Shown here in pieces: positions 1 through 11,061 of a stretch of 64,000 bases of DNA. The notes under the pieces were generated by a model, which was not told the origin of the DNA, ran no database searches, and worked only from the letters and a program-made list of their open reading frames with translations. Location of the stretch: contig NZ_AP025730.1 of assembly GCF_023734135.1 (NCBI RefSeq), positions 124,001-188,000 of the forward strand. Direction: 5' to 3'. Position numbers and translations under genes: made by a program. How positions within the stretch are numbered: position 1 is the first letter of the stretch; each line of letters begins with the position of its first letter. The DNA comes from Sphaerotilus microaerophilus. GTDB lineage: Bacteria; Pseudomonadota; Gammaproteobacteria; Burkholderiales; Burkholderiaceae_C.

Positions 1-320
1 TGGCGCGACTGCACGTAGTTGGCCACGTAGGCCGGCACGTCGTAGTTCATCGCCACCGACAGGGTCTCGAAGCCGCGGCCCTGGAACTTTCGGTGCGTCT
101 CGACCAGCGCTGGCATCTCCTTCATGCAGGTGGTGCAGCTGGTGGCCCAGAAGTTGACCAGCACGACCTTGCCCTTCAAGCCATCGGTGCTGCGCGTGCT
201 GCCATCAAGCAGCGTGTAGGCCACCGTCGGCGCGGTCTCGCGCCCGCCCAGGGCGAAGAAGGCGGCGATGCCTCCCCCAGCAAGAACGATGGCGAGCAGG
301 GCGATGCGGGCGAACTTCAT
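1..320 (-). CDS. TlpA-like thioredoxin-family protein (partial, 3' end outside window)
   Basis: The visible part encodes about 106 residues from the N terminus. It starts with a hydrophobic stretch (residues 4-24) that should act as signal peptide or membrane anchor. The thioredoxin fold follows, with [13 protein letters not shown] near residues 57-69. The CTTC is the redox pair, placed as in TlpA/ResA proteins, which reduce cysteines or cytochrome apoproteins in the periplasm. The start is the ATG at 318-320, just ahead of the hydrophobic segment. The gene is divergent from gatB with a 235-bp gap. The C-terminal half lies beyond position 1, so substrate class cannot be judged. The family call rests on the CxxC context and anchor. 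Confidence 0.8.
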   Translation of the reverse strand, partial: MKFARIALLAIVLAGGGIAAFFALGGRETAPTVAYTLLDGSTRSTDGLKGKVVLVNFWATSCTTCMKEMPALVETHRKFQGRGFETLSVAMNYDVPAYVANYVQSR

Positions 321-555
321 GGGCGGATCTCGATGGACAGAAGGACCCTGTCAGTGTAGGTCAGCCACCAAGACACCACGGCCGACATCGCCGCAGGCTG
401 GGCCTCGTCCGGACGCGGCTCCCGACCGGGTGTCCGTCAGTGGAGTGCAATGCCGTAGCATTCCGGTTTGGCTCCGTCGGCGCGCGCTGCGCCCGGACAA
501 CCCGAACCGCCCTGGGCTCGCGCCTGCCTGCCGGCGGCCTCACCGAGTGTTTTGC

Positions 556-2067
556 ATGACCTCCGCCTCCACCGCTGCCGTCCTGGCCTCCGCCACCGCC
601 ACCTCTCCGGCCCCGCTGCCGGCGCCGCTCGTGCGCGGCTGGGAGGTCGTGATCGGCTTCGAGACCCACGCCCAGCTCTCGACCCATTCCAAGATCTTCT
701 CCGGCGCCTCGACCGAGTTCGGCGCCGAGCCCAACACCCAGGCCTGCGCGGTGGACCTGGCGCTGCCGGGCACGCTGCCGGTGATCAACCGCGGCGCCGT
801 GGAGCGGGCGATCCGCTTCGGCCTGGCGGTGGACGCGACGATCGCGCCGATGTCGATCTTTGCGCGCAAGAACTACTTCTACCCCGACCTGCCCAAGGGC
901 TACCAGATCAGCCAGTATGAGATCCCGGTGGTGCAGGGCGGCGGGGTCGAGTTCTATGTCGACGGGGTCAAGCACCGCATCAACCTGACGCGTGCGCACC
1001 TGGAGGAGGACGCCGGCAAGTCGCTGCACGAGGACTTCCACGGCATGTCGGGCATCGACCTGAACCGTGCCGGCACGCCGCTGCTGGAGATCGTCACCGA
1101 GCCGGAGCTGCGCTCCAGCAAGCAGGCGGTGGAGTACGCCCGCGCGCTGCATACGCTGGTGGTGTGGCTGGGTATCTGCGACGGCAACATGCAGGAGGGC
1201 AGCTTCCGCTGCGACGCGAACGTCTCGGTGCGCCGCCCGGGCCAGCCCTTCGGCACCCGCCGCGAGATCAAGAACCTCAACAGCTTCCGCTTTCTGCAGC
1301 AGGCCATCGACTACGAGGTGAATTGGCAGATCGAGCAGATCGAGGACGGCCTGGCCATCCAGCAGGCCACTGTGCTGTTCGACCCGGACACCGGTGAGAC
1401 CCGCATGATGCGCACCAAGGAAGACGCGCACGACTACCGCTACTTCCCCGACCCCGACCTGCCGCCACTGGTCATCGCCCCCGGCTGGGTCGCCGAGGTG
1501 AGGGCCGCGATGCCCGAACTGCCCGGCGCGCTGGCCGCACGCTTCCAGGCCGAGCACGGCCTGCCGGCCTATGACGCCACGATGATGACCGCCAGCCGTG
1601 CCACGGCGGCGTACTTCCAGGCGGCCACCGGCGCCTGCGGCCAGCCCAAGCTGGTGGCCAACTGGGTGATGGGCGAGATCAGCAAGCGCCTGAACGCCGA
1701 GGGCGGCGACATCGCCAGCGCCCCGGTGTCGCCGCCGACCCTGGCCGCGCTGATCGGCCGCATCCAGGACGGCACCATCTCCAACAACGCCGCGCGCCAG
1801 GTGTTCGACGCGCTGTGGTCCGGCGCCGGCACAGACGTCGATGCCGTCATCGAGGCCAAGGGCCTCAAGCAGATGAACGACAGCGGTGCGCTGGAGGCCA
1901 TCCTTGACGAGGTGCTGGCCGCCAACGCCAAGTCGGTCGAGGAGTTCCGCGCCGGCAAGGAAAAGGCCTTCAACGCCCTGGTCGGCCAGGCCATGAAGGC
2001 GAGCAAGGGCAAGGCCAACCCGGCCCAGGTCAACGAACTGCTGAAGAAGAAGCTCGGCGCCGGCTGA
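556..2067 (+). CDS. gatB: Asp-tRNA(Asn)/Glu-tRNA(Gln) amidotransferase subunit B
   Basis: GatB is the tRNA-binding kinase/transamidase subunit of GatCAB, which converts misacylated Glu-tRNA(Gln) or Asp-tRNA(Asn) in the cytoplasm. The 503-residue product has the GatB opening [13 protein letters not shown] at about residues 29-41. A long conserved core follows (for example [16 protein letters not shown] and DANVSVR), and the helical GatB/YqeY tail ends in [11 protein letters not shown]. The ATG at 556 gives a 28-residue Ala/Pro-rich leader before the domain. The reading frame stays open far upstream to 268, but that part is not family-like. gatC and gatA are not beside it: a divergent thioredoxin gene lies upstream and a convergent gene downstream. 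The protein call is firm; the exact start is less so. Confidence 0.95.
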   Translation: MTSASTAAVLASATATSPAPLPAPLVRGWEVVIGFETHAQLSTHSKIFSGASTEFGAEPNTQACAVDLALPGTLPVINRGAVERAIRFGLAVDATIAPMSIFARKNYFYPDLPKGYQISQYEIPVVQGGGVEFYVDGVKHRINLTRAHLEEDAGKSLHEDFHGMSGIDLNRAGTPLLEIVTEPELRSSKQAVEYARALHTLVVWLGICDGNMQEGSFRCDANVSVRRPGQPFGTRREIKNLNSFRFLQQAIDYEVNWQIEQIEDGLAIQQATVLFDPDTGETRMMRTKEDAHDYRYFPDPDLPPLVIAPGWVAEVRAAMPELPGALAARFQAEHGLPAYDATMMTASRATAAYFQAATGACGQPKLVANWVMGEISKRLNAEGGDIASAPVSPPTLAALIGRIQDGTISNNAARQVFDALWSGAGTDVDAVIEAKGLKQMNDSGALEAILDEVLAANAKSVEEFRAGKEKAFNALVGQAMKASKGKANPAQVNELLKKKLGAG

Positions 2068-2074
2068 GGCCCGT

Positions 2075-2806
2075 TCAGCGCGCGGCCGGGGCGGCCGGCC
2101 CCTGCGGCACAGGCGTGGCCGACGAGGCATTCATCGCCGCGCCGGCCGGTTGCCCGCTCCAGAGCCCGCGCAGGTGCGCCAGCTCCTCGTCGTAACGGGC
2201 GTTGATGCGCACAAGCTCGGCCTCGTTGTTGGCGCCCACCGTGCGCTGCGCCTCAGTGGTAGCGCGGTTCGCATCGATGCGGGCCTTGAGCGGGCGCGGC
2301 AGCTCTCGGCCGGCATAGAACTCGGCCTCATCCGCCAGCGTCCGGCGTTCACGCTCCAGCTCCTTGAGCCGCTTCTCGTTGGCCAGTGCGGCCTGCTTGA
2401 GAGGTAGCAGCGCCGCCTCGCGGGCACGCTGATGCGCCGCGGTGTCCTGGTAGCGGGCCAGCAGGTTGCGGTCGCGGCGCAGGCGGTCCTTGCGGGCCAG
2501 CTCGTCGGCCTCGGCTCGCCGGCGCTGCTCCTCGCGGGCCGCGCGCTCCTCGGCGGTGTAGCTGGGCGGCAAGGTGGCTCGCACCGAGCCGTCGCTGTTG
2601 CGCACCGCCTGCTCACGGTCGAGGCACTCGGGAATCGGCCGGTCGGAGGTGTGGCGACGGCCCTTGCCGTCGACGCAGGAGTAGATGCCTGACGCGTTGG
2701 GCGCGCTGCCAGGCACCTGCGACAACGCCGCCACGGGCTGCATCGCGCAGCACACGCCGAGGGCGGCCAGCAGGGCCCGTGCGGGCCGGGCTGTGCAGGC
2801 CGTCAC
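2075..2806 (-). CDS. DUF4124 domain-containing exported protein
   Basis: The 243-residue protein starts with a signal-peptide-like segment (residues 1-31). A DUF4124 motif follows, GIYSCVDGKGRRHTSDRPIPEC at about 40-61, of the type seen in many proteobacterial periplasmic proteins of unknown function. Residues 85-215 are strongly charged (many Arg, Glu and Ala) and probably form a long coiled coil. The C terminus is low-complexity Ala/Pro. The start is GTG at 2806, overlapping the pyrE stop by four bases (GTGA), so it is probably translated by coupling to pyrE. It converges on gatB with only 7 bp between the genes. No enzymatic function can be assigned. Confidence 0.8.
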   Translation of the reverse strand: MTACTARPARALLAALGVCCAMQPVAALSQVPGSAPNASGIYSCVDGKGRRHTSDRPIPECLDREQAVRNSDGSVRATLPPSYTAEERAAREEQRRRAEADELARKDRLRRDRNLLARYQDTAAHQRAREAALLPLKQAALANEKRLKELERERRTLADEAEFYAGRELPRPLKARIDANRATTEAQRTVGANNEAELVRINARYDEELAHLRGLWSGQPAGAAMNASSATPVPQGPAAPAAR

Positions 2807-3510
2807 ATGCCCACCCCGTAGCGGTCACGGTAGGCCTGCACGGCCGCCAGGTGCTCGCCCAAGCCGGCATCGCCCTGGCGGTGCAGGTACTGCAGCAGGT
2901 CGGCCAGGGTGGCGATGGCCACCACCGGCAGGCCCAGCTGCTGCTGGACGAACTGCACCGCCGAGTGCGGCGCGTCGACCCCGTTCTCGCTGGCCTTCTC
3001 CTGCCGGTCCAGCGCGATGGTCACGCCACAGGGCGTGGCACCGGCGGCACGGATCATCGCGATCGACTCGCGCACCGAGGTGCCAGCCGAGATCACGTCG
3101 TCGATGATCAGCACACGGCCCTTCACGGGGGCGCCCACCAGCGTGCCGCCCTCGCCGTGGTCCTTGGCCTCCTTGCGGTTGTAGGCGTAGGGCACGTTGT
3201 GGCCCAGCCGCGCCAGCTCGACCGACACCGCTGCCGCCAGTGTGATGCCCTTGTAGGCCGGGCCGAACAGCAAGTCGAATGGCAGCCCGGAGGCCACCAG
3301 CCGGCGCGCGTAGAACTCGGCCAGACGGCCCAGCTTGGCGCCGTCGTCGAACAGGCCGGCGTTGAAGAAGTAGGGCGACAACCGCCCGGCCTTGGTCTTG
3401 AACTCACCGAAGCGCAGCACGCCCGCCTGCACCGCGAAGGCCACGAAGTCCTGCGCCAGGTCGTCGGAGGGAGGCGAGGCAGACAGAGTGGGAGCGGCGG
3501 GCTGGTTCAT
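2803..3510 (-). CDS. pyrE: Orotate phosphoribosyltransferase
   Basis: PyrE joins orotate and PRPP to give OMP in pyrimidine synthesis. The 235-residue product has the PRPP-binding motif [13 protein letters not shown] at about 133-145. The orotate-site segment [13 protein letters not shown] lies near 82-94 and the flexible-loop region [13 protein letters not shown] near 110-122. The ATG at 3508-3510 was chosen because the family match begins about 20 residues after it; the open frame runs another 71 codons upstream without homology. It is divergent from ilvD (328-bp gap) and overlaps the downstream DUF4124 gene by 4 bp. Confidence 0.95.
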   Translation of the reverse strand: MNQPAAPTLSASPPSDDLAQDFVAFAVQAGVLRFGEFKTKAGRLSPYFFNAGLFDDGAKLGRLAEFYARRLVASGLPFDLLFGPAYKGITLAAAVSVELARLGHNVPYAYNRKEAKDHGEGGTLVGAPVKGRVLIIDDVISAGTSVRESIAMIRAAGATPCGVTIALDRQEKASENGVDAPHSAVQFVQQQLGLPVVAIATLADLLQYLHRQGDAGLGEHLAAVQAYRDRYGVGM

Positions 3511-3838
3511 GCAGGGGACTCGTGAGCGGAGGCAACCGGGATTCGTCGGGAGTAGGCGGGAGAGGCGAGTACAGCAGGTGACAAGCAACTCGGCAGCCCG
3601 GGGCTCGTCGGCTGGAATGCAGGCACCGCTGGGCTCGCCTAGTAAAGGGGTAAAGGCGGGACCAAGAATTGTAGGGGGGGGTACCCCTCCACGGCCGGGC
3701 GGCCAACCTGCAAAAATTGGCAACGCCCTGCGGACAAACCGTGAACAGCGTGCGAACTGCGCGGGTCAGGTGGGCTGCGCGACAATCATGGACTGCTCCC
3801 GCCGTGCGTCACTGCCCGGGCCACCCAGAGGATTTGCC
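3511..3838. promoter_or_regulatory. pyrE-ilvD divergent intergenic region with a G-run palindrome
   Basis: This 328-bp region must hold the promoters of both pyrE and ilvD. Its most visible feature is a run of eight G that ends in the palindrome GGGGTACCCC (3678-3687). A TTGGCA-like -35 element is seen at 3717-3722, but no convincing -10 box could be paired with it. No ilv attenuator peptide was seen. The promoter role is inferred from position only. Confidence 0.35.
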
Positions 3839-5698
3839 ATGCCCGCCTACCGTTCCAAGACCTCCACCGCCGGCCGCAACATGGCCGGCGCCCGCTCGCT
3901 GTGGCGCGCCACCGGCATGACCGATGCCGACTTCAGCAAGCCGATCATCGCGATTGCCAACTCCTTCACCCAGTTCGTGCCCGGCCACGTGCACCTGAAG
4001 GACCTGGGCCAGCTGGTCGCCCGCGAGATCGAGGCCGCCGGCGGCGTCGCCAAGGAGTTCAACACCATCGCGGTGGACGACGGCATCGCGATGGGCCACG
4101 ACGGCATGCTGTACTCGCTGCCCAGCCGCGACCTGATCGCCGACTCGGTCGAGTTCATGGTCAACGCCCACTGCGCCGACGCGCTGGTGTGCATCTCCAA
4201 CTGCGACAAGATCACCCCCGGGATGCTGATGGCCGCCATGCGCCTGAACATCCCCGTCGTCTTCGTCTCCGGCGGCCCGATGGAAGCCGGCAAGGTGCGC
4301 CTGGCCGTGCCGGGCACCCAGACCGTGCAGATCAGGAAGCTCGATCTGGTCGACGCCATGGTGATGGCCGTGGACGACAAGGTCAGCGATGCCGACCTGG
4401 CCGAAGTCGAACGCTCGGCCTGCCCGACCTGCGGCTCCTGCTCGGGCATGTTCACCGCCAACTCGATGAACTGCCTGACCGAGGCGTTGGGCCTGTCCCT
4501 GCCCGGCAACGGCACCGTGGTGGCCACCCACGCCGACCGCGAGGCGCTGTTCAAGCGCGCCGGCCGCTTGGCGGTCGAGTTGTGCCAGCGCTACTACGAG
4601 GGCAACGACGACTCGGTACTGCCGCGCAGCATCGGCTTCAAGGCCTTCGAGAACGCGATGACGCTGGACATCGCCATGGGCGGTTCGACCAACACCATCC
4701 TGCACCTGCTGGCCATCGCCCAGGAAGCCGGCATCGACTTCACGATGGCCGACATCGACCGCCTCTCACGCAGCGTGCCGCAGCTGTGCAAGGTCGCGCC
4801 CAACACCAACAAGTACCACATCGAGGACGTGCACCGCGCCGGCGGCATCATGGCCATCCTGGGTGAGCTGGACCGCGCCGGCAAGCTGCACACCGATGTG
4901 CCGACCATCCACGCCCCGACGATGAAGGCCGCGCTGGATCAGTGGGACATCGCCCGCGACCCCTCCGAGGCGGTGCAGACCTTCTACATGGCCGGCCCGG
5001 CCGGCATCCCCACCCAGGTCGCCTTCAGCCAGGCCACCCGCTGGCCCAGCCTGGACAGCGACCGCGCGGAGGGCTGCATCCGCTCGGCCGACCATGCCTT
5101 CTCGCAGGAGGGCGGCCTGGCGGTGCTGCGCGGCAACATCGCCATCGACGGCTGCGTGGTCAAGACCGCCGGTGTGGACGAATCCATCCTGGTGTTCGAA
5201 GGCTCGGCCTTCGTGACCGAATCGCAGGACGAAGCCGTGGCCGAGATCCTGGCCGACAAGGTCAAGCCCGGCGACGTGGTCATCGTGCGCTACGAAGGCC
5301 CCAAGGGCGGCCCGGGCATGCAGGAAATGCTCTACCCGACCAGCTACATCAAGAGCAAGGGCCTGGGCAAGGCCTGCGCCCTGCTGACCGACGGCCGCTT
5401 CTCCGGCGGCACCTCGGGCCTGTCGATCGGCCACTGCTCGCCCGAAGCGGCCGCTGGCGGCACCATCGGCCTGGTGAAGAACGGCGACCGCATCCGCATC
5501 GACATCCCCAACCGCTCGATCGACGTGCTGGTCAGCGATGAAGAACTGGCCCGCCGTCGCGCCGAGCAGGACGCCAAGGGCTGGAAGCCCGCGCAAGCAC
5601 GCCCGCGCAAGGTCAGCGCCGCGCTGAAAGCCTACGCCCTGCTGGCCACCTCGGCCGACAAGGGTGCGGTGCGGGATCTGTCGAAGCTGGAAGACTGA
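3839..5698 (+). CDS. ilvD: Dihydroxy-acid dehydratase
   Basis: IlvD dehydrates dihydroxy-acids to the keto acids of the isoleucine, valine and pantothenate pathways. The 619-residue product is full length and of the E. coli-like iron-sulfur type. [13 protein letters not shown] lies near residues 41-53, the cluster segment [11 protein letters not shown] near 119-129, and [19 protein letters not shown] near 195-213. [14 protein letters not shown] sits in the C-terminal part. The start is the ATG in GATTTGCCATGCCC; the frame is open upstream to 3392 but that part matches nothing. A rho-independent terminator follows at 5723-5746, so the gene is probably a single transcription unit. Confidence 0.96.
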   Translation: MPAYRSKTSTAGRNMAGARSLWRATGMTDADFSKPIIAIANSFTQFVPGHVHLKDLGQLVAREIEAAGGVAKEFNTIAVDDGIAMGHDGMLYSLPSRDLIADSVEFMVNAHCADALVCISNCDKITPGMLMAAMRLNIPVVFVSGGPMEAGKVRLAVPGTQTVQIRKLDLVDAMVMAVDDKVSDADLAEVERSACPTCGSCSGMFTANSMNCLTEALGLSLPGNGTVVATHADREALFKRAGRLAVELCQRYYEGNDDSVLPRSIGFKAFENAMTLDIAMGGSTNTILHLLAIAQEAGIDFTMADIDRLSRSVPQLCKVAPNTNKYHIEDVHRAGGIMAILGELDRAGKLHTDVPTIHAPTMKAALDQWDIARDPSEAVQTFYMAGPAGIPTQVAFSQATRWPSLDSDRAEGCIRSADHAFSQEGGLAVLRGNIAIDGCVVKTAGVDESILVFEGSAFVTESQDEAVAEILADKVKPGDVVIVRYEGPKGGPGMQEMLYPTSYIKSKGLGKACALLTDGRFSGGTSGLSIGHCSPEAAAGGTIGLVKNGDRIRIDIPNRSIDVLVSDEELARRRAEQDAKGWKPAQARPRKVSAALKAYALLATSADKGAVRDLSKLED

Positions 5699-5722
5699 TC
5701 CGTCCGCCACCGGTTTGTGCAG

Positions 5723-5746
5723 CGGCCGCCTGCGGGCGGCCGTTTT
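5723..5746 (+). terminator. Rho-independent terminator of ilvD
   Basis: CGGCCGCC and GGGCGGCCG form a GC-rich stem with a very short loop, followed by TTTT. It begins 24 bp after the ilvD stop codon and fits an intrinsic terminator. Confidence 0.8.
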
Positions 5747-5820
5747 CACGCTGGCGTCCCACCTTGCGGTCTTGACGGCGGCAGGTTCCGGGCGCATATC
5801 CCGGACTGGAGGTGTGCGTC

Positions 5821-7216
5821 ATGGTTTCCGTCCGCCCTGCTGCCGTGGCCGGCAGCTTCTACCCCGCCTCGCCGGCCGTGCTGGCCGGGCAGGTCCAGGC
5901 CTGCCTGGCCGAGGTGCCGCCCGTCGCAGTGGAGCCGCCCCGGCCCAAGCTGCTGGTCGTGCCGCACGCCGGTTATGTCTACTCCGGGCCGATCGCCGCG
6001 CGCGCCTACGCCCGGCTGCGGCCCTGGGCGGCGCAGATCCGCCGCGTCGTGCTGCTCGGGCCGGTGCACCGGGTGCCGGTGCGGGGGCTGGCGGTGCCGA
6101 CGGTGGAGGCCTTCGACACGCCGCTGGGCCGGGTGCCGGTCGACCAGGCGGCGCTGGCGCAACTGGCCGATCTGCCGCAGGTGCTGCGCAGCGACCGGGC
6201 CCACGCGATGGAGCATTCGCTGGAGGTGCAACTGCCCTTCCTGCAGACGGTGCTGGCGCCGGGCTGGACGCTGCTGCCGCTGGCGGTAGGCGACGCCACG
6301 CCCGGCGAAGTGAGCGCGGTGATCGAGCGCCTGTGGGGCGGCGACGAGACGCTGATCCTGCTCAGCAGCGACCTGTCGCACTTCCTGCCCTATGCCGAGG
6401 CCCAGGCGCGCGACGAGCGCACGGCCATGCGCATCGCCGAGCTCGCCACCGACCTGAACCCGCACGATGCCTGCGGCGCGCGCGTGCTCAACGGCGCGCT
6501 GCTCGCGGCACGCCACCACGGCCTGCGGGCCGAGCGGCTGGACCTGCGCAACTCGGGCGACACGGCTGGCGACCGTAGTCGCGTGGTCGGCTATGCGGCA
6601 CTGGCCTTCGCGCCGGGCTCGGACCCGTCGACCACCGACATGGAAACCACCACCGACACAACCGACACCATGACCACCGCAGACGACCTCGGCGCCGCCC
6701 TGCTCGGCCGCGCCCGCAATGCCATTCGCGCCGAGCTGGGTCTGCCAACCGAGATCGAGCCGCCCCACCCGGCGCTGAGCCAGCCCGGCGCCACCTTCGT
6801 GACCCTGCATGACGCGCGGGGTGCGCTGCGCGGCTGCATCGGCAGCCTGCGGGCCTGGCGGACGCTGGAAGAGGACGTGCGTCGCAATGCGGAGGGCGCG
6901 GCCTTCCGCGACCCACGCTTCCGCCCGCTCAGCCGCGCCGAATGGCAGGCCGGCCTGCAGGTGGAGGTGTCGCTGCTGGATGCGCCCCAGCCGCTGCCGC
7001 GCGTGGGCAGCGAGGCCGAGGCGCTGGCGCTCTTGAAGCCGGGCGTCGACGGCCTGATCTTCCAGTGGCAAGGCCACCGCGCCACCTTCCTGCCCCAAGT
7101 CTGGGAGCAACTGCCCGAGCCGGCCGCCTTCCTGGCGGCGCTCAAGCGCAAGGCGGGGCTGGCGGCGGATTTCTGGGCCGATGACATTGAGCTGTCGCGT
7201 TACGGGGTGCGCAGCT

Positions 7217-7224
<8 letters not shown>
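5821..7224 (+). CDS. MEMO-AMMECR1 fusion (AmmeMemoRadiSam proteins B and A)
   Basis: The 467-residue protein joins two domains. The first (about 1-262) is a MEMO-family domain with HAGYVYSGPIAARAY near 44-58, HSLEVQLPFLQT near 135-146 and SSDLSHFLPY near 182-191. A Thr/Asp-rich linker (about 268-285) follows. The second domain (about 285-467) is AMMECR1-like, with GALRGCIGSLRAW as the family signature. MEMO is related to extradiol-dioxygenase folds; the bacterial role of this set is not established. ATG 5821 is preferred because GGAGG lies 8 bp upstream; a GTG nine bases earlier is also open. The stop overlaps the next start by 8 bp, so the radical SAM gene is co-translated. Confidence 0.88.
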
Positions 7225-8311
<1,087 letters not shown>

Positions 8312-8488
8312 GCGGCCGTCACCGCAGCGCCACAGGCTCTGCGCCGCTGCTGGCGTGACCGATCACACGCCAGCCCCTCGCGCTCGGGCCAGGCGCTGCA
8401 GCCAGCCGACCTGGCTGCCGACACTCAGGGCTTTCACCCTGCGGATCGGCCCCTGCGGCTGGCCGCTCCAGCCTGCGAGCAACCGACC

Positions 8489-9160
8489 ATGAAGCGACTC
8501 CCCCTGTCTCCCCGCACCCTTGGCGTGGCCACCCTGATCGCCCTCGGCAGCACCCTGGGCGGCGGCGCCCAGGCTGGCGAGGTCTACGGCAACCTCGGCT
8601 TTCCCGGCGTCGGCCTGGGCTACGCCCACCCGATCAACAGCAGCTTCACCGTGCGGGGCGACTGGATGACGCTCGGCACGCACCGAAAGACGCGGACCGA
8701 GGAGGGCATCCTCTACAACGGTGAGCTCAAGGCCAACCGCTTCGGCCTCTTCGCCGACTGGTTCCCCTTTGACGGCACGTTCCGCCTCACCGGTGGCGTG
8801 GCCGCCAACAACTACCAGCTCACGCTGGATGCCAGCGGCGCCGGTGGCACCCTGGAAATCGGCGACAAGACGTATGCGACGACGGCCGCAGACGGCATCA
8901 ACGTGCAGATCAAGTACCCCAAGACCGCGCCCTACCTGGGCATCGGCTGGGGCCACCAGGCCAGCAGCGGCTTCCGCTTCGCCGTCGACATCGGCACGAT
9001 CTTCGCCAAGGCCACCGTCACCGGCACGCTGCGCGGCCAGCTTGCCAACGAGGCCGACGCCCAGGCCAACCTCGACAAGGAACTGGCCGAGCTGCGCGAC
9101 GGCGTGGCCAAGGCCAAGTACATCCCGCAGATCACCTTCTCGATCGGCTACAGCTTCTGA
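8489..9160 (+). CDS. Outer-membrane beta-barrel protein, function unknown
   Basis: The 223-residue product starts with a clear signal peptide (about 1-29, cleavage after GGGAQA). The mature part has alternating hydrophobic strands and ends in FSIGYSF, a C-terminal phenylalanine that the Bam machinery recognises in outer-membrane barrels. A charged helical piece (LANEADAQANLDKELAELRDG, split here as about residues 183-203) precedes the last strand. The ATG follows a 177-bp gap after the radical SAM gene, so it may have its own promoter. It converges on xerC, overlapping it by 13 bp. Size and pattern suggest an 8-stranded barrel; no ligand can be named. Confidence 0.75.
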   Translation: MKRLPLSPRTLGVATLIALGSTLGGGAQAGEVYGNLGFPGVGLGYAHPINSSFTVRGDWMTLGTHRKTRTEEGILYNGELKANRFGLFADWFPFDGTFRLTGGVAANNYQLTLDASGAGGTLEIGDKTYATTAADGINVQIKYPKTAPYLGIGWGHQASSGFRFAVDIGTIFAKATVTGTLRGQLANEADAQANLDKELAELRDGVAKAKYIPQITFSIGYSF

Positions 9161-10161
9161 CCTGACTTGCGCTTGGCGCGCGGGTGGGTGGCGTCGTAGA
9201 TCTTCGCCAGGTGCTGGAAGTCCAGCCGCGTGTAGACCTGGGTGCTGCTGATCTGGGCGTGGCCCAGCAGCTCCTGCACCGCCCGCAGGTCGCCGCTGGA
9301 CTGCAGCAGGTGGGACGCAAAGCTGTGCCGCAGCATGTGCGGGTGCACCGCCTGCGGCAGCCCTGCGGCGCGGGCACGCTGCGCCAGGCGGCGACGCAGC
9401 TGGCCATCGGTCAGCCGCGTGCCGCGCCGGCTGACGAACAGCGCCGGTTCCTCGACGTGGGCCAGCTCGCCTCGCACCGCCAGCCAGGCCTGCACCGCCC
9501 GCACGGCCACCTGGCCGACCGGCACGATGCGGCGCTTGCTGCCCTTGCCCAGCACCTGGGCATCGCCTGCCGCCAGGTCCAGCCAGCCGCGCGCCGCCGC
9601 GCTGGCCTGCACGTCCAGCCCCAGCAGCTCGGCCACACGCAGCCCGCAGCCATAGAGCAGTTCGACGATGGCGTGGTCGCGCGCATCGAGCACCGGGTCG
9701 CTGTCGTCATCGTGCACCTCGGCCAGCGCCACCGCCTGGTCGACCGGCAGCGCCTTGGGCAGCGGGCGGGCCGCCTTGGGCGGGCGCAGGCCGTCGACCG
9801 GGTTGGCCAGGATGCGCCCTTCGCGCCCCAGCCAGCGGTACAGCCCACGCCAGGCCGCCAGGTGGATGGCGATGCTGCGTGGCCCCAGCCCCTGGCCGTG
9901 CAGCTGCGCCGCCCAGCGGCGCACGTGGTGGGCACGCACCTCGGTCAGAACGACGGATTGGGCGACGGCAAAGGCTTCGAGCCGCACCAGCGCGTCGTGG
10001 TACATCGCCAGCGTGCGCTCGGCCAGGCGGCGCTGCAGCCGCAGGTGATCGAGGAAGGCCTGCGCGTCCCCGCCCAACGGGGTGGCTGCCAGCGCAGCCG
10101 GCGCGGGAGGCGGCTCAGGAGCGGGCTCCGGAGCCACCCGGGGCGGGGCCTGCGTACTCAC
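9148..10161 (-). CDS. xerC: Tyrosine recombinase for chromosome dimer resolution
   Basis: XerC works with XerD at dif to resolve chromosome dimers. The 337-residue protein has a core-binding domain (about 35-125) and a catalytic domain. Active-site segments are YGCGLRVAELLGL (first Arg), HMLRHSFASHLL (His-x-x-Arg), ELLGHAQISSTQVYTRLDF (final His and the Tyr). The first 30 residues form a Pro/Ala-rich extension not typical of XerC. The start is GTG 10161, 19 bp after the DUF484 stop. The dapF-DUF484-xerC order is common in proteobacteria and supports XerC rather than a phage integrase. Confidence 0.9.
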   Translation of the reverse strand: MSTQAPPRVAPEPAPEPPPAPAALAATPLGGDAQAFLDHLRLQRRLAERTLAMYHDALVRLEAFAVAQSVVLTEVRAHHVRRWAAQLHGQGLGPRSIAIHLAAWRGLYRWLGREGRILANPVDGLRPPKAARPLPKALPVDQAVALAEVHDDDSDPVLDARDHAIVELLYGCGLRVAELLGLDVQASAAARGWLDLAAGDAQVLGKGSKRRIVPVGQVAVRAVQAWLAVRGELAHVEEPALFVSRRGTRLTDGQLRRRLAQRARAAGLPQAVHPHMLRHSFASHLLQSSGDLRAVQELLGHAQISSTQVYTRLDFQHLAKIYDATHPRAKRKSGQKL

Positions 10162-10180
10162 CGCAGCGACCCCTGGTGGC

Positions 10181-10864
10181 TCAATCTGCCGACGGCAGCA
10201 GGCGCGAGGCGGCAGCGCTGGCCAGCTCGCCCACCCGGGTGAGGAACTCGGTGCCCATGTCCACGGCGTAGCGCGTCGGGTCGGGCGAGCCCAGCACCAG
10301 CAGGCCGAAGGCCGGCGCTGCAGCGCTGCGGCGCAGCGGGATCAGCGCCAGCGAGGCGGTGGTCTGCGGCGACTCCAGCCACTGCACCGCCTCGAAGGTG
10401 GCGTTGGCGCCGCAATAGGGCTGCGTCAGGCTGGAGGCAAAGGCGCGTACATCCTCGCTCACCGCAGCCGCGGCCGGCAGCCCGGCGTAGACCGGTGCCA
10501 CGTCCCATAGCCGGATGGCGGCCTGGGGGATGAGGAACTGCTCCTGCAGGTCCAGCACCAGCAGGTCGGGCAGGTCGGCCGCATCCTCCACCAGCATCAG
10601 CGAGCAGGTCCACTGGTGCAGCCGGTCGGCCAGCGCGGCGTTCTCCTGGCCGTGCCGGATCATGTCCATGATGCGCCGCTCCAGCCCGCGGATGCGCTCG
10701 CGCAGCATCTCCATCTGGCGCTGCTGCAGCGAGACCGCGCGCTGGCCGTGCGGATTGGCCAGCTCGACGCTGGCCAGCAGCTGCGCGTGGCGCTCGAAAA
10801 AACCCGGCGTGTTGGCCAGGTAGTTGGCGATCTCGTCTTCGGTGATGCCCTGGATGACGCTCAT
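10181..10864 (-). CDS. DUF484 family protein
   Basis: The 227-residue product matches the DUF484 pattern: an N-terminal helical region with IANYLANTPGFFERHAQLL (about 12-30), then HGQRAVSLQQRQMEMLRERI (about 39-58), a short coiled coil, and a GAF-like C-terminal half. It lies between dapF and xerC on the same strand, its usual position in gammaproteobacteria and betaproteobacteria. Function is unknown. Starts at ATG 10864. Confidence 0.88.
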   Translation of the reverse strand: MSVIQGITEDEIANYLANTPGFFERHAQLLASVELANPHGQRAVSLQQRQMEMLRERIRGLERRIMDMIRHGQENAALADRLHQWTCSLMLVEDAADLPDLLVLDLQEQFLIPQAAIRLWDVAPVYAGLPAAAAVSEDVRAFASSLTQPYCGANATFEAVQWLESPQTTASLALIPLRRSAAAPAFGLLVLGSPDPTRYAVDMGTEFLTRVGELASAAASRLLPSAD

Positions 10865-11061
10865 GACACTGCTGCCTTGCTCACCGCCGCGGGCCTGCGA
10901 GGGCCGACGCGGCAGGAATGGGAAATAAGTAACAAGCGCGAGGGTACGCCCTCGGCGTGAAAGTCAGGCGCTGAAAAGGCAGGCTCTGGCCACCGAGTGT
11001 GAGCGAGGATGAACAAACCGCCGCCAGCGTCGGCACGGCGCACCCCGGCTCGCCACCCACC

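Noticed and set aside
361..2130. Long minus-strand open frame of 589 codons opposite gatB
   Set aside because: It mirrors the third-position GC pattern of gatB, has Arg/Ala/Gly-rich composition and no family resemblance. Many similar shadows occur opposite ilvD, gyrB, dnaA and mnmE.
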